Shown in pieces: positions 1-7,454 of a stretch of 11,244 nt of DNA. Position 1 is the first letter of the stretch; every line of letters begins with the position of its first letter. The notes beneath the pieces are model-generated. The model was not told where the DNA came from. It did no database searches and saw only the letters and a program-made list of their open reading frames with translations. Where the stretch lies: positions 1 through 11,244 of the forward strand of contig CAKMMH010000042.1 in assembly GCA_927798255.1 (NCBI GenBank), in the 5' to 3' direction. The position numbers and the translations under genes were made by a program. The stretch is from an uncultured bacterium (GTDB lineage: Bacteria; Bdellovibrionota_C; UBA2361; CAKMMH01).

Positions 1-7
1 CGTCCCC

Positions 8-64
8 TCAAATGCCTCGCATTATCGGCGCCTCTTCCCATTTTTTAAATGGTCGGTGCATCAT
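8..64 (-). CDS. Candidate 18-residue peptide or truncated gene start
   Basis: The frame begins ATG ATG and encodes MMHRPFKKWEEAPIMRGI, then TGA. It is not a known family to me. It is taken seriously because a strong SD (GAGGA, positions 76-72 read on the minus strand) sits 7 bases before the first ATG and 10 before the second, and a plausible promoter lies about 50 bases further up. The local G+C is about 50 %, far above the neighbours. The frame contains an inverted repeat (CCATTT/AAATGG) and ends in a second one (AATGC/GCATT). It could be a regulatory leader peptide, the start of a larger gene with a frame change, or a chance frame inside a structured RNA. The window edge prevents a decision. 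Confidence 0.35.
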   Translation of the reverse strand: MMHRPFKKWEEAPIMRGI

Positions 65-112
65 AACGCTATCCTCGCTATATAAAAGTTTATTATGTTT
101 CTTTATATCTAT

Positions 113-142
113 TTTATACAGTGAGGATGACGTTCCACTCAA
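113..142 (-). promoter_or_regulatory. Candidate sigma-70 type promoter for the left-edge transcript
   Basis: Read on the minus strand there is TTGAGT (142-137), an 18-base spacer and TATAAA (118-113). A transcript would start near 106, about 40 bases before the ATG ATG frame with its SD. The spacing and hexamers are close to consensus. The AT-rich background makes chance matches common, so this is suggestive only. Confidence 0.4.
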
Positions 143-174
143 ATAACTGTGCAGTATGGGATATATTTTCCCTT

Positions 175-1365
175 TTAAAAGAATTCAACTTCAGAACCAT
201 CAATATTCTTAGGAATCGTTATATTAGCAGGTTTTTGATTATTATTTACAGGGACATTAACGTTGCTGTTTGATGCATTCTGAATTGCACCTTGGTATCC
301 TGTAGGTTTATTAGTGGAGTTATTCATATTAGTATTTATACTGTTATTTAAATTAGTGTTTCCAACATAAACTGCTATCATATCTTGAAGTGCTTTTTGT
401 GTAAGTTTATTTTTATTCTTTATTAAATATGATGGAATAATAATTTTATCACCAATTAGTAATGAATCTTTAACATTTTTACTGTTTATTCTTGCTATTT
501 TATCTGCATTGCTAGGGTCTTTTGTGTACCATCTTGAAATTAATGATAACGTTTCCCCTCTGTAAGATACATAATGAATTAAATCGCCCCGATAATTTAA
601 TTCAGCAGGATAAGAGTTGTTAGTATAAATTATATTATCTAAAATAGTATCATTTGATACAGGTACATTAGGATTGTTCTGTTTTTTATTTGAATTGTTA
701 TTTGATAAGTTTTTATCTATGGCGCCTTGATACCTAGAATTTTGATTCTTTGTATTGTTAGTATTAGTTTTATTTTGTTTATTTACAGGTTTGTTATTGA
801 TAGGTTCTTTTATAATTTGCGCATTATTAATATTGTTATTTTTGTTAGAATCTTGGTCGTTTATAATAAAAGGATCGCTACTTTCAGGGTTTAACTTTTG
901 TTGATTTACAAAATTATTATTTGGTGATTTATTATTTGATAATATAATATTAGGGGCTTTTGTATTTCCACCTGTTAAATAATAAATTTGCTGAGCTTGA
1001 GCAGCGTTAATTGTTTCTGGACCGTTTATAACCCAAGTGTTGTTTACTAGTTCTAAATTATAATAAGTTTGCTCGTTTGGATAAAAGAATTTATACTTTA
1101 ACGGCTTAAAATACTCTTTATCAACTTCTATTAAATTAGGTACACCTTTGTATTCTGTAAAACCACGAAGCGACTCATTGTTCTCAATTTCTTTTGTTAT
1201 TAAAAGATTAGATGCCATATAAGGGTTTTCACCACTTAGGGCAATTAATCCCTTATTTTTTAATCTTGATACAAGACTATCATATGCAGGATCTTTTGAT
1301 ATTGTACATGATGCAATCAAAAAAAGTGAAAAAACAAGAAGTGATAAGTGTAATAATCTTTTCAT
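175..1365 (-). CDS. Asn-rich LysM-domain lipoprotein
   Basis: The 396-residue protein starts with a lipoprotein signal: basic MKR, a hydrophobic stretch, and lipobox I-A-S-C with the lipidated Cys at residue 20. Residues 21-130 look like an ordinary folded region. Residues about 135-250 are a low-complexity linker dominated by Asn, Lys and Gln. A LysM domain spans about 262-313 (HYVSYRGETLSLISRWY, ending GDKIIIP), which in other proteins binds the glycan of peptidoglycan. A second Asn-rich tail follows. The motif YQGAI followed by NVPV occurs twice, at 212-236 and 357-372, on either side of the LysM domain. The likely role is an envelope protein anchored by lipid and touching the cell wall; no enzyme domain is visible. 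The start is ATG without an SD. The gene is divergent from the ThyX-like gene. LysM and lipobox calls are firm; the role is inference. Confidence 0.85.
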   Translation of the reverse strand: MKRLLHLSLLVFSLFLIASCTISKDPAYDSLVSRLKNKGLIALSGENPYMASNLLITKEIENNESLRGFTEYKGVPNLIEVDKEYFKPLKYKFFYPNEQTYYNLELVNNTWVINGPETINAAQAQQIYYLTGGNTKAPNIILSNNKSPNNNFVNQQKLNPESSDPFIINDQDSNKNNNINNAQIIKEPINNKPVNKQNKTNTNNTKNQNSRYQGAIDKNLSNNNSNKKQNNPNVPVSNDTILDNIIYTNNSYPAELNYRGDLIHYVSYRGETLSLISRWYTKDPSNADKIARINSKNVKDSLLIGDKIIIPSYLIKNKNKLTQKALQDMIAVYVGNTNLNNSINTNMNNSTNKPTGYQGAIQNASNSNVNVPVNNNQKPANITIPKNIDGSEVEFF

Positions 1366-1501
1366 ATATTAAAAAATAAAAAACTTATTAAAAACAACTA
1401 TATATTACCATATTTTTATTTTAAAAAATAGCTTTTAAAGTTTCAAATTTTAAGATATCCTCGTATAGATCATATGTAATTTTTATATTGTGGCAAAAGT
1501 T

Positions 1502-2635
1502 ATGAAAATTGAATTAAAAGCATCAACACTTAATATAAAATCAAAAGAAGAAGCGTTTAATTTTTCTAGGGCTGCTGCAAGAGTCTGTTATTCAAAATAT
1601 GATTTTGATACACTTTATAATGAAGATTCAAAAGTTTTAACAGAGCAGCTCTTAAATAGTGGTCATCATAGTCCATTTGAACATGTCGCCTTAACATTAT
1701 ATCTTATTGATATTCCAAAGATTGGTGCAATGATTTTAAATAACGAACCTTCTTATGTTACCTCTGAAAAATCCGCTAGATATACAACAATGAATTTAGA
1801 AGGTAGAGAAAAAGAACTTTATGAAAAATGGATTCCAATTTTTGAAAAATTAATTTCTGGAAAATATCCATCTATTGAAAATGATAGAGTTAAAAAGCTA
1901 GCAAAAGAAAATGCAAGAAATTTAACTTCTGTTTTTACACCAACAAAAATGCTCTATACAACTTCTTTTAGACAATTAAATTATTTGATGAGTTTATTTG
2001 ATGACTATATAGAAAAATATAAAAATTGTACTGAGATATTTTATCAAAATATCACTAATTTTATGAAAGAATTTAATAATGAACTTAAAGATTTTAGGGA
2101 GGAAAGATTAAATCCTTTTTCAAAGAAAAGATTTTTAAGATTATTTAATAAAACAAAATGTTATGAAGTTTTCTCCTCAGTTTATAGTACAAACTATGAA
2201 GCTTCTTTTTCATATTTAGCTCAAGCTCAAAGACATAGAACAATAAATTATAGTATGAAACTTTTAGATGAGTTTAAATTTTTTGTTCCTCGAATTTTAG
2301 AAGATGATGAATTAATTTCAATGTGGAATGAAGATATGAATAGTTTAAGAGATAACTATCCACAGGGAATGTATATAAGTATAAATGAATCGGGAACATA
2401 TTTTGATTTTATATCAAAAATTACAGAGAGAATTTGTGGACACGCTCAACTTGAAATAATGAGAGTAAGTAAAGAGTTACTTAAAAAGTACATTTATGGC
2501 TCTAAGGATGTTGCTCCAGAAATTCATGATATTTTATTGCAATATGATAAAGGACCAAAATGTACATTTCCTAATATAATGTGCCAATCTGTTTGTCCTT
2601 TTACAAGTAAGCTTGCTTTAGATAGAGTGGTTTAG
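1502..2635 (+). CDS. Two-domain ThyX-like (flavin-dependent thymidylate synthase family) protein
   Basis: The family makes dTMP from dUMP using FAD, NADPH and methylene-tetrahydrofolate. At 377 residues this is longer than common ThyX (about 220-250) and looks like two Thy1 half-domains. The first has HHSPFEH (about 55-61), then NEP-x7-S-x-RY at 81-94, exactly where ThyX has RHR-x7-S-x-RY, so the RHR is replaced by NEP. The second has AQRHRTINYS, with RHR at 244-246 but only four residues to the Ser, and later GHAQLEIMR, like the family's RAQ-EIR helix. The C-terminus carries C-x6-C-x3-C. Function as a thymidylate synthase is therefore likely but not certain. ATG at 1502 gives an N-terminus (MKIELKAS) typical of the family; GTG at 1490, four codons upstream, is an alternative. 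Neither has an SD. The glycosyltransferase gene follows after 17 bases. Confidence 0.8.
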   Translation: MKIELKASTLNIKSKEEAFNFSRAAARVCYSKYDFDTLYNEDSKVLTEQLLNSGHHSPFEHVALTLYLIDIPKIGAMILNNEPSYVTSEKSARYTTMNLEGREKELYEKWIPIFEKLISGKYPSIENDRVKKLAKENARNLTSVFTPTKMLYTTSFRQLNYLMSLFDDYIEKYKNCTEIFYQNITNFMKEFNNELKDFREERLNPFSKKRFLRLFNKTKCYEVFSSVYSTNYEASFSYLAQAQRHRTINYSMKLLDEFKFFVPRILEDDELISMWNEDMNSLRDNYPQGMYISINESGTYFDFISKITERICGHAQLEIMRVSKELLKKYIYGSKDVAPEIHDILLQYDKGPKCTFPNIMCQSVCPFTSKLALDRVV

Positions 2636-2652
2636 TATTGATTTTTTAATTT

Positions 2653-3498
2653 ATGAGCAAAATTATTTCAGCTTTATATTATTTATTTATAATAATTATT
2701 CTAGGTATCTTTTCATATAAGTTTTATTTTGTGTGTGATGACGCTTATATATCATTTCAATATGCAAGAAACTTAGCTAGTGGATTCGGTCTAACATTTA
2801 ATAGAGGATTAGATCCTGTAGAAGGCTATACGAATTTTTTGTGGGTAATAATTGAAAGCTTTTTTTACTATATAAATGTTCCATTACAATTAATAATGCC
2901 TTTAATTTCTTTTTTATCTTTAGTAATTTTTGTAGGCTTTTTAAGAAAATTAATAAAAGAAAAACTGAAGTTTAATGATTATGTTTGTTTTTTTACATTA
3001 CTTTCAGTGGCATTTTTTCCAAGTTTTTTTATTTGGTCTACAAGTGGATTAGAAACATTACCATATTCTATCTTAATGTTTTTGCTTTTTTATTATTTAA
3101 TTATAGATGATGGAAAAAATGAAAATAAGATTTTATTAATTAGTTTAATTTTAAGCCTTATTAGGTTTGAAGGGGTATTTTTTGCAATATTAATTTATTT
3201 TTTACAAATTTTAAAAAAGAAGTTTAATTTTAAATTATTTTTAAAATTTTTTATCATATATTCTCTGTATACAATATGTAGATATATTTATTTTGGAGAT
3301 TTATTTCCAAATACAGTATATACAAAAGTTGGAATAAGTTTTCCTGTCATAATGAGAGGAATAAATTATAATATTAATTTTTTATTAAATGAGCCACTTA
3401 GTATACTTTCAATATTTGGACTTATTATATTTAATTATGTATTTATCTTTGTTTTTTTATCCAATAATCGTTGGTGGGGATTTCTTACCATACTATAG
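2653..3498 (+). CDS. GT-C membrane glycosyltransferase, N-terminal part (frameshifted)
   Basis: This 281-residue multi-helix membrane protein has the hallmarks of the GT-C family of lipid-linked sugar transferases related to arabinofuranosyltransferase-like proteins: a first helix, then an outer loop with the acidic pair DD at 29-30, [13 protein letters not shown], and EGYTNFLW (57-64); later TSGLET (130-135) and [12 protein letters not shown] (210-221). Such enzymes take a sugar from a polyprenyl-phosphate donor on the outer face of the membrane. The last residues ([12 protein letters not shown]) do not belong: in the next frame the same DNA reads [15 protein letters not shown], which is the family's continuation. 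The two frames join at a T7 run. Removing one T gives a 492-residue protein ending at 4132. The gene starts at ATG without an SD, just after the ThyX-like gene. Confidence 0.75.
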   Translation: MSKIISALYYLFIIIILGIFSYKFYFVCDDAYISFQYARNLASGFGLTFNRGLDPVEGYTNFLWVIIESFFYYINVPLQLIMPLISFLSLVIFVGFLRKLIKEKLKFNDYVCFFTLLSVAFFPSFFIWSTSGLETLPYSILMFLLFYYLIIDDGKNENKILLISLILSLIRFEGVFFAILIYFLQILKKKFNFKLFLKFFIIYSLYTICRYIYFGDLFPNTVYTKVGISFPVIMRGINYNINFLLNEPLSILSIFGLIIFNYVFIFVFLSNNRWWGFLTIL

Positions 3499-4132
3499 AT
3501 TTTTAATTCCTTTTTGTGTATTTCAAGTATTAACTTTTTCTTATTTAATTAATGCCGTTAATGATAAAAAATTTGTAAAAATAAGTTTCCTTTTTATCTT
3601 TATTGGACTTTTATTAATATCGTTTTTAAATGTTTATAATATTTCCATATTTAATAGAGATCTTTTAACTAAATTTCATTTTAGATTTAATACACCAGAA
3701 TTTAGAACAGAAATAGAGTCTTATAATTATTTGAATGAAAATAATTATAAAAGAAAATTGCTATCTAATGTTTTAAATAAACTAGAAAAAGAATTAGAAA
3801 ATAATGAAAACCCATCGATAGTGTTAGGTGGTATAGGACTTGTAGCATTTAATACGAATTTTATCGTATATGATATTTATGGTTTAGTTAATAAAGATTT
3901 ACGAAATATTAAAGTTAAGAATCTTCGCTCCCCAGGGCATGATAAAAGGGTAAAACCTGAGTTTTTTTTGAAATATAAACCTTATTTAATAAAAATAAAT
4001 TTTAGAAATAGAAGGCTGACTTGGTACCAAGAAAATATTGCAAAAAGTAAAATGTATAATAATTACAGTATATTAAACCTTCCTACGGAAGATAAGGATT
4101 TAAGTGTGCTGATGCTTAGGAGATTAAAATAA
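3389..4132 (+). CDS. GT-C membrane glycosyltransferase, C-terminal part (frameshifted)
   Basis: This is the second half of the broken glycosyltransferase. The meaningful part begins at about 3458 with [18 protein letters not shown], a motif typical of this family. Two or three membrane helices follow, then a soluble C-terminal domain with [20 protein letters not shown] and SPGHDKR, matching the family pattern of a Gly-rich strand, a (D/Y)xxGL turn and a PGH motif. The residues coded before 3458 from the ATG at 3389 are an out-of-frame reading of the first half and should not be trusted as protein. No start signal is seen for independent translation, so this is best treated as one gene with the preceding part: a pseudogene, an off state, or a base-calling error in the T run. 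Confidence 0.7.
   Translation: MSHLVYFQYLDLLYLIMYLSLFFYPIIVGGDFLPYYRFLIPFCVFQVLTFSYLINAVNDKKFVKISFLFIFIGLLLISFLNVYNISIFNRDLLTKFHFRFNTPEFRTEIESYNYLNENNYKRKLLSNVLNKLEKELENNENPSIVLGGIGLVAFNTNFIVYDIYGLVNKDLRNIKVKNLRSPGHDKRVKPEFFLKYKPYLIKINFRNRRLTWYQENIAKSKMYNNYSILNLPTEDKDLSVLMLRRLK
3452..3458 (+). other. T7 homopolymer at the glycosyltransferase frameshift
   Basis: Seven T bases lie exactly where the coding frame must change. The upstream frame reads GTT TTT TTA TCC; dropping one T gives GTT TTT TAT CCA, which runs straight into the conserved YPIIVGGDF. An extra T from replication slippage or from sequencing is the simplest account. Confidence 0.65.
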
Positions 4133-4133
4133 A

Positions 4134-4174
4134 AATTTAATTATTAAAATAAAATTAATAAATCCTTTTTTTTT
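4134..4174 (+). terminator. Weak candidate terminator after the glycosyltransferase
   Basis: Just after the stop codon an imperfect, all-A/T inverted repeat (ATTTA ... TAAAT) is followed by CC and a run of nine T (4166-4174). The T run is striking but the stem is weak, so this is a low-confidence call. Confidence 0.25.
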
Positions 4175-4253
4175 GTTGAAACATCATATAAAGTATAGTA
4201 ACTTGTATAAGGTTTTCAGAATAAGATTTTGTTTTTTAAGAGGTTTATTAATT

Positions 4254-4733
4254 ATGTATACAGGTGGAATTACATTTTCAATCGTTAAAAGTTTTGGTCG
4301 TCTTCAATTAATACCTGAGGCTGAAGGATTAAGGCTTTGTTATGTTTCAATTGTTGATGGCGTAGAAAATAAAGAAGCTGAGGGATATCTTAACTTAATG
4401 ATTCCTTTAGATGCTGTTGGCGGCTTATGGGCAACTACAAGAGCATTTCTTTATGGCGTTGAATCACTTGATGAGAATATAATCTTACAAGGTGATGAAA
4501 AATCAGAACAATCAGATATTTTAATCAAATTATATCGTGACAAACCAAGAGGTGAGCAAGGTCGTTTAACTGGTGAAGAACTTTGTTGGTTAAGACTTGT
4601 TACAGGTCGCACAGAGGAAGAAAGAAGAAGAATCAAATTAGGACCTCGAGATCTTTTAAGTATCGAGCTTGCTTGTAATGCTGTGCTTGCAATTGCAGCT
4701 GAGGCAGGAACTCATAGGCCTCAAGAAGAGTAG
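4254..4733 (+). CDS. Unrecognised 159-residue protein upstream of hydG
   Basis: I do not recognise this protein. The start is set at ATG 4254 because AAGAGG lies 10 bases before it; a longer reading from TTG at 4173 adds an implausible AT-coded extension. The sequence (MYTGGITFSIVKSFGRLQLI at the start) looks soluble: alternating strands in residues 1-55, a Gly/Ala-rich segment (DAVGGLWATTRAFLYG, 53-68), a charged middle (KLYRDKPRGEQGR), and a terminal helix rich in Ala (ELACNAVLAIAAEAG). There are only three Cys and no metal-binding or nucleotide-binding motif. It has no signal peptide or membrane helix. It precedes hydG by 80 bases on the same strand and shares the SD-led start style of hydG and hydF, which suggests but does not prove a shared pathway. 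A hairpin lies between it and hydG. Confidence 0.75.
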   Translation: MYTGGITFSIVKSFGRLQLIPEAEGLRLCYVSIVDGVENKEAEGYLNLMIPLDAVGGLWATTRAFLYGVESLDENIILQGDEKSEQSDILIKLYRDKPRGEQGRLTGEELCWLRLVTGRTEEERRRIKLGPRDLLSIELACNAVLAIAAEAGTHRPQEE

Positions 4734-4748
4734 TTAAAAAGTATTGGG

Positions 4749-4772
4749 CAAGTGTAGAGATTACACTTGTTT
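4749..4772 (+). terminator. Stem-loop between the unknown gene and hydG
   Basis: CAAGTGTA and TACACTTG form a perfect 8-bp stem with a 5-base loop (GAGAT). Only TTT follows before A bases appear, so it is either a weak terminator, an attenuator or a processing site that would set the ratio of the upstream gene to hydG. Confidence 0.45.
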
Positions 4773-4780
4773 AATAGCTA

Positions 4781-4802
4781 TCGTATTATATATTATACGA
4801 GG
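4781..4802 (+). promoter_or_regulatory. Inverted repeat overlapping the hydG ribosome binding site
   Basis: TCGTAT and ATACGA (4781-4786 and 4795-4800) pair across an AT core, and the last bases of the right arm form part of the GAGG (4799-4802) that serves as SD for hydG, 11 bases before its ATG. This could be an operator or could hide the SD. The same stretch also has TTGTTT (4767-4772) with TATATT or TATTAT 16-18 bases on, a possible promoter, although that would place the start site near the SD. Confidence 0.3.
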
Positions 4803-4813
4803 TTTTTGATAGT

Positions 4814-6241
4814 ATGTACGATAAATATTCAAAAAAAGCAGAAGAGTTCATTTCGCATGAAGAAGTGTTAAGTACGCTTAAATATGCTGATGATAATAAA
4901 GATAATATTGAGTTAATTAATAGTTTCTTAGATAAGGCAAGACCTGTAAGAAGTAATAATGAAGTTCATTGTAGTGGTTTAACTCACAAAGAAGCTAGCG
5001 TGATATTGGCTTCAAATGATGAAAGCGTTTGGGAAAGAGTTTTTAATCTTGCAAAAGAGATAAAAGATGCTTTCTATGGTAATAGGATTGTTATTTTTGC
5101 GCCCCTTTATCTTTCAAATTATTGTGTGAATGGTTGTGTATATTGTCCTTATCATGCAAAAAATAAACATATACCTAGAAAGAAATTAACACAGGAAGAA
5201 GTTAAAGCAGAGGTAATTGCTCTTCAAGACATGGGACATAAAAGACTCGCAATTGAGGCTGGCGAAGACCCCGTGCATAATCCTATTGAATATATTCTAG
5301 AGTGTATAAAAACTATTTATTCAATTAAGCATAAAAACGGTGAAATCCGTAGAGTAAATGTAAATATTGCTGCAACAACAGTAGAAAATTATAGAAAATT
5401 AAAAGAAGCAGGAATCGGTACATATATCCTTTTCCAAGAAACTTACCATAAAGAAAGTTATGAAAAACTTCATCCAACAGGTCCAAAACACGATTACGCA
5501 TATCACACTGAAGCCATGGATAGAGCGATGGAAGGCGGAATAGATGATGTGGGGCTTGGCGTTCTTTTTGGATTAGAGCGTTATAGATATGAGTTTGCAG
5601 CTCTTCTCATGCATGCAGAACACTTAGAGGCAGCTTGTGGTGTTGGACCTCACACGATATCTGTTCCTAGAATTAAGAGAGCTGATGATATCGATCCAAA
5701 TGTATTTGATAATGGTATTGATGATGAAACATTTGCAAGGATAGTTGCATTAACAAGAATCGCTGTTCCATACACAGGAATTATTATATCAACTCGTGAA
5801 AGCCAAGCAGTAAGAGAAAAGGTTTTACCTTTAGGTGTTTCTCAAATATCTGGCGCTTCAAGAACTTCTGTTGGTGGTTATGCAGAAAAAGAAAGACCAG
5901 TAGACACTGAACAATTTAATGTATCTGATCAAAGAACACTTGATGAAGTTGTACAATGGTTAATGAATATGGGGTATATCCCATCTTTTTGTACCGCATG
6001 TTATGGAGTAGGCCGTACAGGCGATAGGTTTATGGATATATGTAAGACAGGACAAATTCAAAATTGTTGTACACCTAATGCATTAATAACTTTAAAAGAA
6101 TTTTTAGAAGATTACGCGTCACCTAAAACTAAGGAACTTGGTGAAAGAATTATTAAAGAAAAAATTACAGAAGTTAAAAATAAGAATTTTAATAACATTA
6201 TTTCTGAAGTTGAACACGGAAAAAGAGGTATTAGATTTTAA
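4814..6241 (+). CDS. hydG: HydG, [FeFe]-hydrogenase H-cluster maturase (tyrosine lyase)
   Basis: HydG is a radical SAM enzyme that cleaves tyrosine into p-cresol and dehydroglycine, giving the CO and CN ligands of the H-cluster as an Fe(CO)2CN synthon. The protein is 475 residues, the usual length. The SAM cluster motif C-x3-C-x2-C is at C104, C108 and C111 (CVNGCVYC). The C-terminal auxiliary cluster motif C-x2-C-x22-C, which marks HydG and separates it from its relative ThiH, is at C393, C396 and C419. Conserved blocks FQETYHKESYEKLHPTGPK and GVGPHTISVPRIK are intact. The start is ATG with GAGG 11 bases before. hydF follows after 12 bases, with its SD overlapping the hydG stop, so they are co-transcribed. 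hydE is not in the window. Confidence 0.97.
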   Translation: MYDKYSKKAEEFISHEEVLSTLKYADDNKDNIELINSFLDKARPVRSNNEVHCSGLTHKEASVILASNDESVWERVFNLAKEIKDAFYGNRIVIFAPLYLSNYCVNGCVYCPYHAKNKHIPRKKLTQEEVKAEVIALQDMGHKRLAIEAGEDPVHNPIEYILECIKTIYSIKHKNGEIRRVNVNIAATTVENYRKLKEAGIGTYILFQETYHKESYEKLHPTGPKHDYAYHTEAMDRAMEGGIDDVGLGVLFGLERYRYEFAALLMHAEHLEAACGVGPHTISVPRIKRADDIDPNVFDNGIDDETFARIVALTRIAVPYTGIIISTRESQAVREKVLPLGVSQISGASRTSVGGYAEKERPVDTEQFNVSDQRTLDEVVQWLMNMGYIPSFCTACYGVGRTGDRFMDICKTGQIQNCCTPNALITLKEFLEDYASPKTKELGERIIKEKITEVKNKNFNNIISEVEHGKRGIRF

Positions 6242-6253
6242 AGGAAAAGTCTT

Positions 6254-7408
6254 ATGACATTTAACCAAGCTCCTGTCTCTGAAAGAGTGCATATCGGTTT
6301 TTTTGGTTCAAGAAATGCCGGAAAATCTTTACTTGTAAATAAAGTTACAAATCAGGAAGTTTCGGTAGTATCCGATACTAAAGGTACGACTACAGACCCT
6401 GTAAAAAAAACTATGGAGCTTTTACCTCTTGGCCCAGTTGTTATAATTGACACTCCTGGGGTTGATGATGAGGGAACTTTAGGAAAATTAAGAGTAGAAA
6501 AGACTAATCAAATTTTACTTAAAACGGATATTGCAGTACTTGTTATCGATTCACTTCTTGGCTTTTCAAAAAGTGATAAGGAGTTAGAAGATATTTTTAA
6601 AGAAAAAAATATTCCGTATATTGTTGTATATAATAAAGTAGATTTAATTAACAAAAGAGATAATGATAAGTTTTATGTAAGTGCTAAAACTTTAGAGAAT
6701 ATTAATGAGCTAAAAGAAAAACTAGCTTCATTGAAACCAAATAATCAAGAGAAGCGTTTTATAATTGCTGATAAATTAGAAAAAGGGGATAAGGTAATTT
6801 TAGTTATACCAATTGATGAGTCAGCTCCAGCAGGGAGGATAATTCTTCCTCAGCAATCCACCCTTAGAGAGCTTCTTGATAATCATATAAAAGTTCTTTG
6901 TGTTCAACCAGAAGAATTACAAGATTCTATAAAAATCTTTTCTCCAAAACTTGTTATTACAGATTCACAAGTTTTTAATAAAGTAAAAGAGATAGTTCCT
7001 CAAAATATTTTTCTTACTTCATTTTCTATTCTTTTTGCAAGATATAAAGGAAATTTAGAAAAACTTACAAGAGGTGCAAAACTTTTAAAATCTTTAAAAA
7101 CAGGTGATAAAGTTCTTATCTCTGAAGGTTGCACACATCACAGACAATGTAATGACATAGGAACAAAAAAACTTCCAATGTGGATAGAAAATTTTTCTGG
7201 TGCAAAACCTAATTTTGAATTTACATCAGGTGGTGAGTATCCAATGGATACTAGTAAATATAAGTTAGTAGTGCACTGCGGTGGTTGTATGCTTAATCCA
7301 AAAGAAATGGCATCAAGACTTGAAAGAACAGAAAATATTGTAAATTATGGTGTTGCTATAAGTTTTATGAATGGAATTTTGGATAGAGCGCTTGAGATTC
7401 TTAAGTAA
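6254..7408 (+). CDS. hydF: HydF, [FeFe]-hydrogenase maturation GTPase and scaffold
   Basis: HydF binds the 2Fe precursor built by HydE and HydG and transfers it to apo-hydrogenase in the cytoplasm. In this 384-residue protein the N-terminal GTPase domain shows the P-loop GFFGSRNAGKS (15-25), GTTTD (44-48), DTPGVDD (66-72), NKVD (127-130) and SAK (143-145). A middle dimerisation region follows, then the C-terminal cluster-binding domain with C293-x-H295 and HCGGC (341-345), the CxH...HCxxC pattern that defines HydF. All expected ligands are present, so it should be functional. The start is ATG with AAGGA, which begins at the last base of the hydG stop, 8 bases upstream: tight translational linkage to hydG. 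The ABC-F gene follows after 46 bases. Confidence 0.97.
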   Translation: MTFNQAPVSERVHIGFFGSRNAGKSLLVNKVTNQEVSVVSDTKGTTTDPVKKTMELLPLGPVVIIDTPGVDDEGTLGKLRVEKTNQILLKTDIAVLVIDSLLGFSKSDKELEDIFKEKNIPYIVVYNKVDLINKRDNDKFYVSAKTLENINELKEKLASLKPNNQEKRFIIADKLEKGDKVILVIPIDESAPAGRIILPQQSTLRELLDNHIKVLCVQPEELQDSIKIFSPKLVITDSQVFNKVKEIVPQNIFLTSFSILFARYKGNLEKLTRGAKLLKSLKTGDKVLISEGCTHHRQCNDIGTKKLPMWIENFSGAKPNFEFTSGGEYPMDTSKYKLVVHCGGCMLNPKEMASRLERTENIVNYGVAISFMNGILDRALEILK

Positions 7409-7454
7409 AGTTTCATTTTTTGCAAGATTTCATTTCATGTAGTATTCTTATCAA

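Noticed and set aside
1..20. Possible release-factor-2 type frameshift at ATT TGA after GAGG
   Set aside because: The 18 codons before it do not resemble RF2 and the usual CTT TGA C context is missing.
12..146. Plus-strand frame of 44 codons at the left edge
   Set aside because: No SD, composition changes along it, and no protein-like conservation; the minus strand has better signals.
158..176. GGGA/TCCC hairpin with TTTT after the lipoprotein gene
   Set aside because: Only four base pairs; too weak to call a terminator.
3453..3459. In-frame T TTT TTA heptamer, as in known -1 ribosomal frameshift sites
   Set aside because: A -1 slip leads to a stop two codons later (ATC CAA TAA). The glycosyltransferase needs a +1 change, so programmed -1 frameshifting does not explain it.
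4173..4253. Upstream TTG start for the 159-residue protein
   Set aside because: It begins in the T run of the possible terminator and adds a Phe/Arg-rich extension; the ATG at 4254 has an SD.
4451..4636. Minus-strand frame of 61 codons
   Set aside because: Lies opposite the unknown gene that has a good SD; its Ser-rich content is what the opposite strand produces.
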